A stretch of DNA of 64,000 nucleotides from Erodium maritimum (Eukaryota; Streptophyta; Magnoliopsida; Geraniales; Geraniaceae): the NCBI GenBank assembly GCA_963921825.1, contig OY997593.1:46639111-46703110 (forward strand), written 5' to 3'. Positions 45,269 through 57,050 of this stretch are shown in pieces (the stretch's first letter is position 1; each line of letters begins with the position of its first letter). Position numbers and translations under genes: made by a program. The notes under the pieces were generated by a model. It was not told where the DNA came from. It worked only from the letters and a program-made list of their open reading frames with translations, and ran no database searches.

Positions 45269-48216
45269 TGTAATAACCACTTCTGGTCAACGTCAGTCAA
45301 ACCTGCGAAAAACAGGAAAATTTAAAAATTTTAAGACAGACACTTAACTTAACCTAAATTGACCCCGAGGGTCATACCGGACTTAAGATGACCCCGTTAT
45401 CGACCAAAATGAGTTCCAGGGGACTCAGGGAAACTTTCTGATCAATTTGGGAAATGGTGACTTTTCGCTGGAAAAGTCAACCGAGCGACGTTTTGGTCCA
45501 TTCGAGGACCATTTTGGACCCGAAAAGCTTAGCCGTCGTCGTAGCGGTCTTAGTTGAGCCGTTTCCTTGTAGCCCGTCAAGTTTCGTAATTTCTTGGGAA
45601 AAGTGCCCGTTCGGGGCCCGAAACGTCCGTTTTTCGCGAAACTGATTGGAAAATATCAACTAGATATTTTCCAAAAGGTGTGGGACCCACCTTGACACAT
45701 GTCCTAATTGTGGTGGTGTTAGTTTTGGGGGGAAAGTAGAAAGGGGACAAGGGTGGCCGGCCTCACATGTTTTAAAAGAAAAAAAAAGGGAAATGTTGTT
45801 AGTTTATTTGAAATAGAAAGAAGAAGAGAGTTAGAGAGAGAAGGAGAAGGAGAAGAAGAGAGAAGGTTAGAAGCTAGGGTTTGGAGGATTTTCAAGCCTT
45901 TGGATCGTCTCAAGACAAAGAGAAATCGTCTTCCCCTCGTCGTCCTCGTTGGTAAGACCTAACCCGATCTTCGTTTTGTTAACTTTGGAAAGTTAGGGTT
46001 TTGTATAAAACTATGGGTTAGGATTGTATTGAGGTTGGGGAGGTGTTGGAGACATTTTAGAGGTGTTTGGAGGCGTTTTGGCACGTTTTCCGGTGATCGG
46101 AGGCTCGGGAGGAGCTCCGGCCACCGTGGGGGTGGCCGGCCGGCCATGAGGTGGCTGGCCGGAGCTGGCACCAGCCACCACATGGTGGCCGAACCCCTCC
46201 CCTTGAACCCTAGGGCATGGCCAAGTATTTTGGGTGGGGCCCACGTGCTCGGTTGCTCGGGTTTTAATGTTCGGGTGGTTTAAAACGTTCCCCGGACCAA
46301 TTATCCTTAATCGAATCGAAATTTGGAATTAAATTGGAGAAGTTGCAATTAACGGATTTTAGAAACTTTAAACATTAATAATTTGACTTAGAAGTCGGAA
46401 TTCGATTCCGTCAAGTGTGTTGGGTCCCGGAAGGCAATTTACAAAACCCGGGCAGATTCGCCATGTCGGGCGAATCGGGCCTTTACGGGTCCTTTATCGA
46501 CAATGTCGAGTAATTGGGAGGTTTGGGAGTGATCGACATTGTCGGGGTTACGTTTGGGCGTTAAGTTTATTGATTTTCGGGTTTTTCGTAATAGTTTAAA
46601 AGTGCTTTAAAATTGTGTTCTTTTAGATCGTGCTGCGGACCGAGGCAAAGGGAAGCTCGGCGAGTGACTGGGTTTGCATCGAGTTTTAGTGGAGCGCTTT
46701 TGGAGTTGTTTACGAGGTAGGGAAAAGTAGCCGGATCTCGGCCCTGATTAGGGAAAGTTAATAGTAAAATTGCATGTGACACCGGGGTGTCGTGGGTTGA
46801 GTAGTTTTATTTAAATATTAGAAAAGCATGATACGGGATTGTAGCGTTTAAGAGAAAAGCATGTGACACTTAGTAGTGTCGTAGGAACAGAGAACTTAGT
46901 GAGAATTGAATTACTGGAGGCATATGACCATGCCCGGAGGTTGTTTGTGAAACTAGTGATCTTAGGACTGTTGGAGGCATCGAGTATGCCGAAGGTTGTT
47001 GTGCGTTATTTATTGTTGAGTTTGGGTGGCCTTGAGAGCCCGTGTTATTTATTGTTGAGTTTGAGTGGCCTTGAGAGCCCGTGTTATTTATTGTTGAGTT
47101 TGGGTGGCCTTGAGAGCCCGTGTTATTTATTGTTGAGTTTGAGTGGCCTTGAGAGCCCGTGTTATTTATTGTTGAGTTTGGGTGGCCTTAAGATCCCGTG
47201 TATTTAAATTGGTGTCTTGGGTAGCCATGAGAGCCCGTATTTAATTGTTGGTGCCTTGGGTGGCCATGAGTGCCCGTGTCTTACTGTTGATGTTTTGAGG
47301 TGGCCGTGAGTGCCGTGGGGTTGTTGAACCCGAGTCTTGACCGTTGGTGTGTCTTGAGTGGCAATGAGTGCCGTGGGGTTGTTGAACCCGAGTCTTGACC
47401 GTTGGTGTGTCTTGAGTGGCAGTGAGTGCCCGTGGGGTTGTTGAACCCGAGTCTTGATTGTTGAGGTGTCTTGAGTGGCCTTGAGTGCCTGTGTGGTTGA
47501 ACTTGCCTGTGATTGTGATTGTGGTTACCTGAAGTTGTGAGTTCGAAAGGTCGACAGCCTGATCCGACTTAGTGTCGATGAATTGCGAGTTCGAAAGGTC
47601 GACAGCCTGATCCGACTTCGTGTCAAGGAATTGCGATAGGTCGAACTCTGACCTGATTGAGATTGGTTACCGAGCAGCTGGTGTGCGATCCTTTGTGATC
47701 TTGTTTGGCGTTGTGTAGTCTTTCTGTCGTGTCCTTGGAGGAGGTCGTCGATAGTTGTGTCGGGTCTACATCGTGTTCTCGAGTGTTGAGTCTGTTGAGG
47801 AAAGTAACGGGTTGTGGGTCAGTGGAGTACTTGAGCTTGGGACTGTAGTCCCGGTGTTGGGTTTGGTGTTAGTGTTACTGGCTTTAGCTACTAATTATGC
47901 CATAGTCAGTCTGTTATTCGTGGTGGTGAGCGAACGCTCACCCCTAGCTGCTTTTCCTGCAGGTACTGATCACCGGACGGACTAGGTTAGCTCTTGAAGT
48001 TCATGGAGCTTGGAGCGGAGTCTGGTCTTTATTTTGTTGAGTCTAGTGACGGATATTGTAACTCGTCCACTTGTTGGGACGTTTTTGTATTGTAAATACT
48101 ATTATTTTTGAGAAGTAAATGGAAATATCAAAGCTTTTATTCAAAACAGGTTCAAGTGTTTTATGTTTTTAAATGTTCGCGTCCCGAGTTCGGTTTACTG
48201 AAATTGGGGCGTGACA
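45269..48216 (+). repeat. gypsy LTR3, 2948 bp
   Basis: Starts TGTAATAACCACTTCTGG after the polypurine tract CCTTTAAGGGGGG; ends TTGGGGCGTGACA. In place of a long 57-bp array it has five ~38-bp units (GGCCTTGAGAGCCCGTG, 47010-47200) and three of the ~57-bp type. Confidence 0.85.
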
Positions 48217-48240
48217 TATATATATATATATATATATATA
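48217..48240 (+). repeat. TA dinucleotide microsatellite (also at 49592-49617 and 49753-49786)
   Basis: An uninterrupted (TA)n run directly after the GGGCGTGACA LTR end; the same junction occurs three times. In blocks B and C it is followed by GGAGAGCAATCAGGTGCGAA, which is missing from block A. Confidence 0.9.
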
Positions 48241-48499
48241 CCATGAGTTACGGTGCGAACATGCGAACTCAACCAGATTGCGCCATGTGTCGCGCTCAGA
48301 AAATGCCCCCCATTTTTTTTATAATCAAGTTTATTAATTCGATTTTTCCCGTTTTGTTTCAACTCCGATTTCATTTTTTCTTGCGCCAATATTCTTATTT
48401 TTTCAAGAGCTTTCTAACAAGTAGTGGATTGCATATATTTTGATGTGTTTTTGAACACGTGTGTGGATGTGTGAATATGAGTGCGAAAAAGTGTGATGT

Positions 48500-48670
48500 G
48501 TTTTGCAGATTTAGTGTATATGGTTTGCGGATTTAGTGTATATGGTTTGCGAAGTTAGTGTGTTTTGCAAATTTAGTGTATATGGTTTGCGGATTTAGTG
48601 TATATGGTTTGCGAATTTAGTGTATATGGTTTGCGAATTAAGTGTATATGGTTTGTGAATTTAGTGTATA
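48500..48670 (+). repeat. 22-bp tandem array (also 50055-50240 and 50580-50752)
   Basis: Units of TTTAGTGTATATGGTTTGCG type, about eight per array, differing mainly at GCGGA/GCGAA and at one TGTGTTTTGCA variant. Encoded short frames are artefacts. Confidence 0.85.
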
Positions 48671-48714
48671 TGATTTGCTTTCATAGGCTTTTTTGGTGGA
48701 GGGAATTAATTAGA

Positions 48715-49273
48715 ATAATTGTTGGGGGTATAATTCAGTCAAGCTCTGGAATTGGTAATAGAGAAACTAATTGTTTACTTAAATTGAAAGAAGCTTCCAA
48801 ATGGATGGCCCGTAGAAATTGCAGCAATGCTTTAAGAGAGGAACTGGGTGCTACATTTCGAGCAAACCCTTAACAAATGCGAGAGTTTGCTAATGGATAG
48901 AATAAACTTTGTGATACCAACTCTATGATATGCCATTTTCAAATATGAAGGCTTGATATAAAAAATTCTTTTTAACAGAAGCTATCCACTGATTCTATCT
49001 GATAGCTTCTGTTAAAAAGAATTTTTTTGTATCAAGCCTTCATATTTGAAAATGGCATATCATAGAGTTGGTATCACAAAGTTTATTCTATCCATTAGCA
49101 AACTCTCGCATTTGTTAAGGGTTTGCTCGAAATGTAGCACCCAGTTCCTCTCTTAAAGCATTGCTGCAATTTCTACAGGCCATCCATTTGGAAGCTTCTT
49201 TCAATTTAAGTAAACAATTAGTTTCTCTATTACCAATTCCAGAGCTTGACTGAATTATACCCCCAACAATTAT
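48715..49273. repeat. large near-perfect palindrome, arms ~271 bp, 16-nt spacer
   Basis: 48715-48985 is repeated inverted at 49002-49273 with only a few differences (for example CCCGTAG against CCTGTAG). The plus arm contains a frame ending KEASKWMARRNCSNALREE... with a stop at 48870, and ends in an A-rich stretch (GATATAAAAAATTC), suggesting the 3' end of a LINE-like element. The spacer and next bases (48986-49004, CCACTGATTCTATCTGATA) are the exact reverse complement of the LINE 5' junction at 50749-50767. Confidence 0.9.
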
Positions 49274-49591
49274 GCCATAGTCAGTCTGTTATTCGTGGTG
49301 GTGAGCGAACGCTCACCCCTAGCTGCTTTTCCTGCAGGTACTGATCACCGGACGGACTAGGTTAGCTCTTGAAGTTCATGGAGCTTGGAGCGGAGTCTGG
49401 TCTTTATTTTGTTGAGTCTAGTGACGGATATTGTACCTCGTCCACTTGTTGGGACGTTTTTGTATTGTAAATACTATTATTTTTGAGAAGTAAATGGAAA
49501 TATCAAAGCTTTTATTCAAAACAGGTTCAAGTGTTTTATGTTTTTAAATGTTCGCGTCCCGAGTTCGGTTTACTGAAATTGGGGCGTGACA
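49268..49591 (+). repeat. duplicated 324-bp LTR3 3' end
   Basis: Matches 47893-48216 almost exactly; one difference seen is ATTGTACCTCG here against ATTGTAACTCG in LTR3 (LTR2 also has ACC). Confidence 0.9.
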
Positions 49592-49748
49592 TATATATAT
49601 ATATATATATATATATAGGAGAGCAATCAGGTGCGAACCATGAGTTACGGTGCGAACATGCGAACTCAACCAGATTGCGCCATGTGTCGCGCTCAGAAAA
49701 TGCCCCCCCTTTTTTTATAATCAAGTTTATTAATTCGATTTAGGGCGT

Positions 49749-49788
<40 letters not shown>

Positions 49789-51137
49789 AGAGCAATCAGG
49801 TGCGAACCATGAGTTACGGTGCGAACATGCGAACTCAACCAGATTGCGCCATGTGTCGCGCTCAGAAAATGTCCCCCCTTTTTTTATAATCAAGTTTATT
49901 AATTCGATTTTTCCCGTTTTGTTTCAACTCCGATTTCATTTTTTCTTGCGCCAATATTCTTATTTTTTCAAGAGCTTTCTAACAAGTAGTGGATTGCATA
50001 TATTTTGATGTGTTTTTGAACACGTGTGTGGATGTGTGAATATGAGTGCGAAAAAGTGTGATGTGTTTTGCAGATTTAGTGTATATGGTTTGCAGATTTA
50101 GTGTATATGGTTTGCGAAGTTAGTGTGTTTTGCAAATTTAGTGTATATGGTTTGCGGATTTAGTGTATATGGTTTGCGAATTTAGTGTATATGATTTGCG
50201 AATTTAGTGTATATGGTTTGTGAATTTAGTGTATATGATTTGCTTTCATAGGCTTTTTTGGTGGAGGGAATTAATTAGAATAATTGTTGGGGGTATAATT
50301 CAGTCAAGCTCTGGAATTGGTAATAGAGAAACTAATTGTTTACTTAAATTGAAAGAAGCTTCCAAATGGATGGCCTGTAGAAATTGCAGCAATGCTTTAG
50401 GAGAGGAAGTTTATTAATTCGATTTTTCCCGTTTTGTTTCAACTCCGATTTCATTTTTTCTTGCGCCAATATTCTTATTTTTTCAAGAGCTTTCTAACAA
50501 GTAGTGGATTGCATATATTTTGATGTGTTTTTGAACACGTGTGTGGATGTGTGAATATGAGTGCGAAAAAGTGTGATGTGTTTTGCAGATGTAGTGTATA
50601 TGGTTTGCGGATTTAGTGTATATGGTTTGCGAAGTTAGTGTGTTTTGCAAATTTAGTGTATATGGTTTGCGGATTTAGTGTATATGGTTTGCGAATTTAG
50701 TGTATATGGTTTGCGAATTTAGTGTATATGGTTTGTGAATTTAGTGTATATCAGATAGAATCAGTGGAACTAATGAAGCCATCGTATGTGGGTTACAACT
50801 TACAAGGGCATTCAACAAGTGCTACAGTAGGATTATGAAGATGCTATAGTACCATCTTCATGTTCTTGGTTGTTCTTCATTTTCATCATCTTGAGGTCTC
50901 TATTTCCGGTACATCTCAGACTGTTTATCACCGGTGTAGTGTCCTGGTTGACCTACAGGTCATCGGACCACCGGTTTTGTTTGGGTTTTTGATTTTGTTC
51001 AGAACAAAGGAACAGAGCTACAATATCATCAACCACAGTTCGTTTATTCCTTCTGTGATGTTGTGTTCATGATGCTCCATTATTAGTCATCGAACCATCA
51101 CACTTCAGGTACTCTTTTTCATCTTGCATTAGCTACT

Positions 51138-53198
51138 ATGTCTGCCTCCTCCACCTTGGGTCCTCCTCCTGGGTTTGAAGTGGTTTTGGATACTCCTGAT
51201 CAAACGGGTCCGCACAGAATGAAGTCAGTTATAGTCAACTCACAAAATCAGTTGGGAGCTGGTTCATCACACAGGAATCGGACTCCCTCTGAAGGAAGAG
51301 CTCATACACATAACAAACCTTGGGACTCTGTTTGGGAACAAAGAAAGCTATTTGTGCTTAATCTTCCTCCTAGGACTTCTAGTGACTGGTTACAAAATCT
51401 TTTTTTGGAGTGTGGTGACTTGGTGAAGGCAGAGGCTCCTACCAAACCCAACTCTAATGGGATTTGGTTTGGATTTGTCACGTTTCTTACTGCTGAAGCT
51501 GTAGAGAAAGGTATTCACATCTTCAATGGGTATATACTGAAAGGTTTTAAACTATTTGTATCAAAAGCTTGGAAGTTTAATAAGCTCAGAGACAACAGGG
51601 TGAGACAAAACACTGATTTCAATATTGGAACTCCTTTATCAACTCCTTCTCCAACTCCGGCTCCAACAATTCGAGGAACAGTTGTGGATACTCATAGAGT
51701 TTGGTTGGAGAAAGGCCATCTGGCTTTGCTACATAAAAAATACTCGGTAGAAGCTATAATGGAAGATTTTGAGGCTGAGAGAGGCTGTGAGATTTGTATC
51801 AAAGATTTGGGAAATAGAATCATACTGGTGTACTTTCCAGAGGAGGGGGTAGAAAAGCAAGCACTTGACAAAGATGCAGCTTGGCTGAGTTATTGGATGA
51901 CCATAATCAAAGAAAAGGCAGGGTTGTGTAAACTTGGGGGGAGATTCACTTGGATTGCAATCTTTGGTATACCTATTTTGGGTTGGTGTTCACAAACCTT
52001 TGAAGACTTCTCTTCTGATCTAGGCAAGGTAGTTTGTGTTCATCCCAATACTTTAAATGGAACTTCGATTGAGGCTGGTTATGTACTGCTACACTCTCAA
52101 GAATATGTTAAGGTTTATAAAGAAACTGGAGTAATTCTTGAGGAGGAAACCTTTAATGCGATGGCTTGTACTGTTGATGTGTCAATGATTCCCATTATTT
52201 GTCCCACTTCACACTCTTTGTCTACTAGTTCTTCTTCTGAGTACACCAGATCAGAAAATTCCTTGTCCACAGAAGTTATGAAGGCCAATGACTCTGGTAC
52301 TTCATTGGAGGCAGGAAGAACCAATTTAATTGCTGCCATTTATGGCTCTGATAGAGGTTTAATGGCTGTGATTGAGGAAGAGAATGTTGGTGAAGTGGGT
52401 GTTTCGGGTAACCTGATTATTCCTACCACAGAACTGCATCTGTCTTCTGAGACAGAGTTTCCTTCCTTGGACAACTTGTCCAAAGAGACTCTACATCCCT
52501 CCAAATCGAACAACCAAGTCAACCTCAGTGAAGCCAGGTTTGTTCCTGATTCTTGGGAAGAGGAAAATCTTGTCCCACTTGACACTGTACCAACTCCTCT
52601 TCCTACTATTCAAACTACATTGGGGACTGATAAATTATTAGCTGGGAAGGATGGGATGGTAAGAGAAGTACAACATCAAAATGTCTCATTGGAAGCCGGT
52701 TGTATTAATGAGATGGTAAGCTTGGGTCCCAAAATTCTGACAGAGAGTATATACACTATTGGTTTGGAGGGAACAATTAATTCAAAACCAATTAGTGAGA
52801 AAGTGGGATAGTTTACTCCTATTCCTACAAGAGGCATTAGTAAAAACAAGAAATTAAATTCAAAGGTTGCTTATAACACAAGGTCTAAGGCAAAGGTTCC
52901 AATTCACTCCATTTCTGCCAGCAAATCTTCAACTGGAAACAAAGCTGGATTCAAGAACTCTCAATCTTTCAATCTTGGAGGGGCTGGAAACTTGGAGTAT
53001 TGTAAAGCTTTAGGACTGAAAGCTTATCTGTCTGATGAACAAGTAGCTGAACAATTTGATAACCTGGAATTTGAGGTCAATCAAGCACTTGAACTGGAAG
53101 CCAACACTGATGATTATTTTTGTGATCTAGAAGATGTGGAGGAGGGACAAATCTCACCTCTGACTTCTGTCCCCACTCAAAATCTTGCTTCTCCATGA
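51138..53198 (+). pseudogene. LINE ORF1 (RRM protein), one internal stop
   Basis: The ATG at 51138 opens MSASSTLGPPPGFEVVLDTP. An RRM follows at about residues 72-150 (RKLFVLNLPPRTS as RNP2 region; NGIWFGFVTFLTAEA as RNP1). Then comes a conserved tryptophan-rich middle (AAWLSYWMTIIKEKAG, RFTWIAIFGIPILGW) as in plant LINE ORF1 proteins, and a long Ser/Thr/Glu-rich tail. A TAG at 52809 stops the frame after 557 codons, but the same frame is open beyond it (RGISKNKKLNSKVAYNTRSK ... SPLTSVPTQNLASP) to TGA 53198, so the stop looks secondary. ORF1p is an RNA chaperone for retrotransposition. It overlaps ORF2 by ATGA. Confidence 0.8.
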
Positions 53199-53802
53199 GA
53201 ATTCTCTCATGGAACATGAGAGGAGCTTCTTCTAGACAAAAGAGAAGAGCTCTGAGGAATGTATGCAGTAAACAACATCTATCAATGGTTCTGATACAAG
53301 AAACCAAATTTGAGGTACTACCTGATTTTTTCTTAACTGCTTGTGGATTTGCTAGTTCTTGGGAAGGGGTTTGTTGTCCCTCTGTGGGAAATAGTGGTGG
53401 TGTTCTTACCTTGTGGGACAAGGAATGTTTTCAAGTATCAATTACTGCTGTGGAGGACCAGGTTATCTATTGGTCAGGGACTCATCTATCTACAAATGTT
53501 TCTATTACAGTGGTGAATGTCTATGCTCCCTGTCAGGTACATTTGAGGACTCAGTTATGGACAGATATCAGGCTGAATAATAGTCATTTTCATAAAGCTC
53601 TAGTGGTGGCTGGGGATTTTAATGCTATATTGGATCCTCTTGAAAAAACTGGTCCTTCTTTTTCCTCTAATAGCATAAGAGAATTCAGCAATTTTTTGGA
53701 CTGCTTGGGTTTGGTGGATTTGAATCTTTCTGGAGGTAAATTCACTTGGTTTGGTCCTGGTTCACTAGCCTCCAGAATTGATAGGTTTTTGATTACACCA
53801 GA
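53195..53802 (+). pseudogene. LINE ORF2 endonuclease domain, 3' part deleted
   Basis: The ATG at 53195 overlaps the ORF1 stop (ATGA). Apurinic-type endonuclease motifs: ILSWNMRGASS, LIQETKFE (catalytic Glu), VVNVYAPCQ, VVAGDFNAILDP, GGKFTWFGPG, SRIDRFLI. The final SDH-type motif is missing: near 53802 the sequence jumps into the linker before the RT, in another frame. The enzyme nicks target DNA; this copy should be inactive. Confidence 0.8.
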
Positions 53803-55375
53803 GGTTCTCCTTCATATACTCTATGGTTTAAATTGAAAGCACTCAAACAGTTTTATAGAGGTTGGAACATCAACACTTTTGGGAGGTTGGAGAAGGCCAT
53901 TGAAGATTTAAAGACTCAGATAAAAGAGTTAGATGACTTGCTAGACATAAGGTCCCTCTCTTCTGCTGAAGTTACTCAGAGATCATTGCTTAATGCTGTA
54001 CTGATACTAAAATTGAAACTGCAAGCAAAGTTATGGTGCCAAAAAGCTAGACACAAATGGTCAAGAGAAGGTGATAGGTGCACAAGATTTTTTCATCTAG
54101 TGGCCAATTTTAATCAAGTGAGGAAGCAAATTACTATGATCCAGGAAGAAGGAGAAATGTTTCATACTCCATTTGAGATTAAAGAGATTGCCAAGACTCA
54201 TTTCCAGAAGAGATTTTCCAATACCTCTGAGATTTGCATTGATCTATCATCTCTTCCTTTTAATACTCTCAGCACCTCTCAAGCTCAAAATTTAGAGAAG
54301 GCCTTCACTGTTGAGGAGGTTTGGCTAGCTATCAAGTCTTGTAATGGTGCAAAATCTCCAGGGCCTGATGGTTTCTCCATGAAGTTTTATCAAGTTTGTT
54401 GGGATTTTATTAAGGATGATATCATGATGTTTATGAATCATTTCTTCCACAAAGGCTCATTGGGCAAAGGCATTAACTCCTCATTCATTACTCTCATCCC
54501 AAAGGTTACATCTCCCCAAAGTTTTGAAGATTACAGACCCATTAGCCTCATATCCGGCTCCTATAAGATCATCTCCAAAGTACTTGCAGCAAGATTGAAA
54601 TTGGTGATGGATCACTTGGTTCATGATGTTCAATCTGGATTTATTGCTGGCAGACAAATCTTGGATGGCATTTTAATAGCATCTGAGCTAATTCACTATA
54701 TCAAGAGCACCAGAACAGAAGTAATTGTATTGAAAGTGGATTTTGAAAAAGCCTATGATCACATTAATTGGCAGGCTTTGACTGATATATTACAAATTAT
54801 GGGTTTTGGTCCTCTTTGGCTCTCTTGGATCAAGGAGTGTATCAAATCTTGGTCCTCAGTTCTAATTAATGGATCCCCCTCACAGGACTTTCCACTCTTC
54901 AGAGGCCTCAAACAGGGCTGTTCTTTGTCTCCATTGCTCTTTGCATTGGTAGCTGAGTCACTACATCAACTCATGAGAAAAGGGATAAATTCTGGGATGT
55001 TTCATGGGATCAAATGTAATAATTTGGGGCCTGAGATCTCTCACCTTCAATTTGCTGATGACACCCTTATATTTATTGAAGCAGGCCATCAACAAGTGAT
55101 TAATCTTAAGCACACTCTCAAATGTCTACAGAAGGCTACTGGATTGAAGATCAACTTTCATAAATCTACAGTCACATTGTTGAATCCTAATAGCATGACT
55201 GCTGTTGAGGTTTGCTCTATATTAGGGTGTCCAGAAGTTCAATTACCCTTTAAATATTTAGGATTTGAGTTGGGGGCCAATCCTAGGAGGAAAAAGACTT
55301 GGGAACCAGTTATCACAAAATTCAAATCCAAGTTGAGCCTTTGGCAGGCAAGAGCCAAATCTTTTGGGGGTAGGA
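53803..55375 (+). pseudogene. LINE reverse transcriptase, 3' truncated by copia
   Basis: The frame from 53803 reads GSPSYTLWFKLKALKQFYRG and continues open. RT motifs in order: KSPGPDGFSMKFY, SFITLIPKV, FEDYRPISLISGSYKIISKV, VQSGFIAGRQILDG, LKVDFEKAYDHINW (first catalytic Asp), FRGLKQGCSLSPLLFAL, LQFADDTLIF (FADD), HKSTVTLLN and FKYLGFELG. All catalytic aspartates are present. It breaks off at RMLG, where LTR sequence begins (55376). The zinc-knuckle/RNase H end is not in the window. Confidence 0.85.
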
Positions 55376-57036
55376 TGTTGGGTCTCGATGGAGGGTATGA
55401 ACACATACTTGCAGCGGAAATAACTCGAGACCATGTCATAGAACACTACCAAATATTAGATACACAAGAGAATAAACAATATGGATGTTTCCTTACCAAC
55501 TAGTTCAAGAAAAGGAAGAGAACACCAAAGAAACGATGATCGGCTTGAGTCTCCAAGACGCCTACGTATCCAATTGGAATCAAAGCCACGTAGTTCTTCT
55601 TTAGATGACTCAAGAACACAACAAGAGGGGGGAAAAGTGCCAAACTCGAAATTGTAGTGTGAGAGGGAGAGAAGTTGTGTTTCTATTCTTGTCTTGTGAT
55701 TTGTTGTAGGAAAAAGATGACTTAAACCATCAACAACCATCAAGGACAAGTAAGGTGTGAAGCATGGTGTGAAGTAAGACAAGCATGGTGCTAAGTATGG
55801 CAAGACAAGATGGGTTAGGTGGTGAATCACCAACACCTTAATCCTTGTCTTGCTTACTTAGTACTAATTAATCAAGACTTGATTAATTAGTTCCATGGGC
55901 CTTTCATGGGCCTCTTGGAACATGGCCCATGGCCATTCCCAACGAGGTCCCGTGACATGCTCATCGCCTCCAAGCCTTCCATACCGGAAATGTCCAACAT
56001 TATCCAACGCGATCAATCCCAAGACTCCAAGCCTTGTCTTGATCCGTAATGTCCTATTCACTTACGGGCACATGACCCAAAACCCAGTTTTGGTCATGTC
56101 CCGAGACAACTCTCTTTTGGCCATTCTCCATAAATGTGTCAATGAGTTTCATCCTTCGGTGTGACCCTTAGGTCTATGCATGTCGATAGATCAACGTAAA
56201 ATCCCATTTTACTTGATCCTATATAAGTGGCAACTAACGAGACTTTAGTATTGCCTGACACTACATAGCGAATCGAACCAATCGATTCTAACCTTTCCAT
56301 CGTCCCTGTCATTATCCTTTTATCTCCGATATCCTGATTGAGATAAGGCATAGAGCCGTCATCCTTATTATTCTCAATCACTGTTCCTTGATATGTGAGA
56401 TGACTGAATATATGATACCTAGTATCATGTGCATGGCCATGCTATTCTTTCAGTCACTCTCGATCAAGCGGCCGAGAACCGATATCTTTCCCATGCCTCA
56501 GTATGAGGGATAAATCCCTTAGCCGTCTTTCGTGTCACTCATGCAACCCGTCCCCAAGCCAATCCTGGCCGTTATGGAAGCCCTGTTACGGACAACGTTA
56601 GGCTCAGGTCAAACTTAGTTGTTGACTGCATAGTGATCACAAAGACTCCTTGGTCTAAGGATACATGACAAGCTACGACACTGAATATGTTAATGACTCA
56701 ATCTATGGCACATATTCAGGGCGGGTCGTCCAATATCATGTCCCACATGATATCTATGATCAGACTCCGGAATCTCATTCCAATGACTAACATAACGTAA
56801 GCCATGAAGAGCCATCTTTCATACTAGTCGCTTCTAGTGAATCTTTATTGACTAGGGACCCATCGAGTGTGATCCATCTAGATCTATGGTTCTATTCGCA
56901 TGGTGGGCATAGATCAGAAATCACATCGATATATTACTCCAACACATAAGTAATAGAAAGCCGCTTTAATCTTATTGCTAATGATGATATATACATTTGG
57001 ACATTTATGATTGAACTACGGGCACTAAGACTAACA
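55376..57036 (-). repeat. copia 3' LTR, 1661 bp
   Basis: On the minus strand it starts TGTTAGTCTTAGTGCCCG and ends CATCGAGACCCAACA. A TATATA-type box (CACTTATATAGG, near 56218-56229) is a candidate promoter; the plus-strand relative has TTAAATAGG at this site. Frames inside the LTR are duplicated in both LTRs and are not genes. Confidence 0.85.
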
Positions 57037-57050
57037 ATCTCCCACTTGCC

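Larger units (their letters stand above)
27132..48216 (+). mobile_element. Ty3/gypsy chromovirus array: LTR1-int1-LTR2-int2-LTR3
   Basis: Three directly repeated LTRs starting TGTAATAACC (mutated to TCTAATAATC in LTR2) and ending GGGGCGTGACA, with a primer-binding site after LTR1 and LTR2 and a polypurine tract (CCTTTAAGGGGGGTAGA) before LTR2 and LTR3. LTR2 thus serves as 3' LTR of the first and 5' LTR of the second unit. The bases flanking the array (ACGGC on the left, TATAT on the right) do not match as a 5-bp duplication. This fits unequal LTR recombination. The remnant C-terminus has a chromodomain-like tail. Confidence 0.85.
48217..50757. repeat. duplicated patchwork: LTR end, TA repeat, 22-bp array, palindrome
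   Basis: Block A (48217-48985): TA repeat, a CCATGAGTTACGGTGCGAAC element, a 22-bp array, then segment L. L is inverted at 49002-49273. Block B (49268-49741) is a second copy of the last 324 bp of LTR3 plus TA repeat and element start. Block C (49743-50408) repeats ten LTR bases, TA repeat, element, array and L. Block D (50408-50757) repeats element and array. Junctions show short shared sequences (AATTATGCC, AAGTTTATTAATTCG). Confidence 0.85.
50758..55375 (+). mobile_element. L1-type LINE, interrupted at 3' side by copia
   Basis: 5' leader (50758-51137), ORF1 (51138-53198) and ORF2 (53195-55375) in plant L1 order. ORF2 is cut after FGGRM by the copia LTR that starts TGTTGGGTCTC at 55376; the rest would lie beyond the window. 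The 5' border is taken where the 22-bp array ends and is approximate. Confidence 0.85.
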
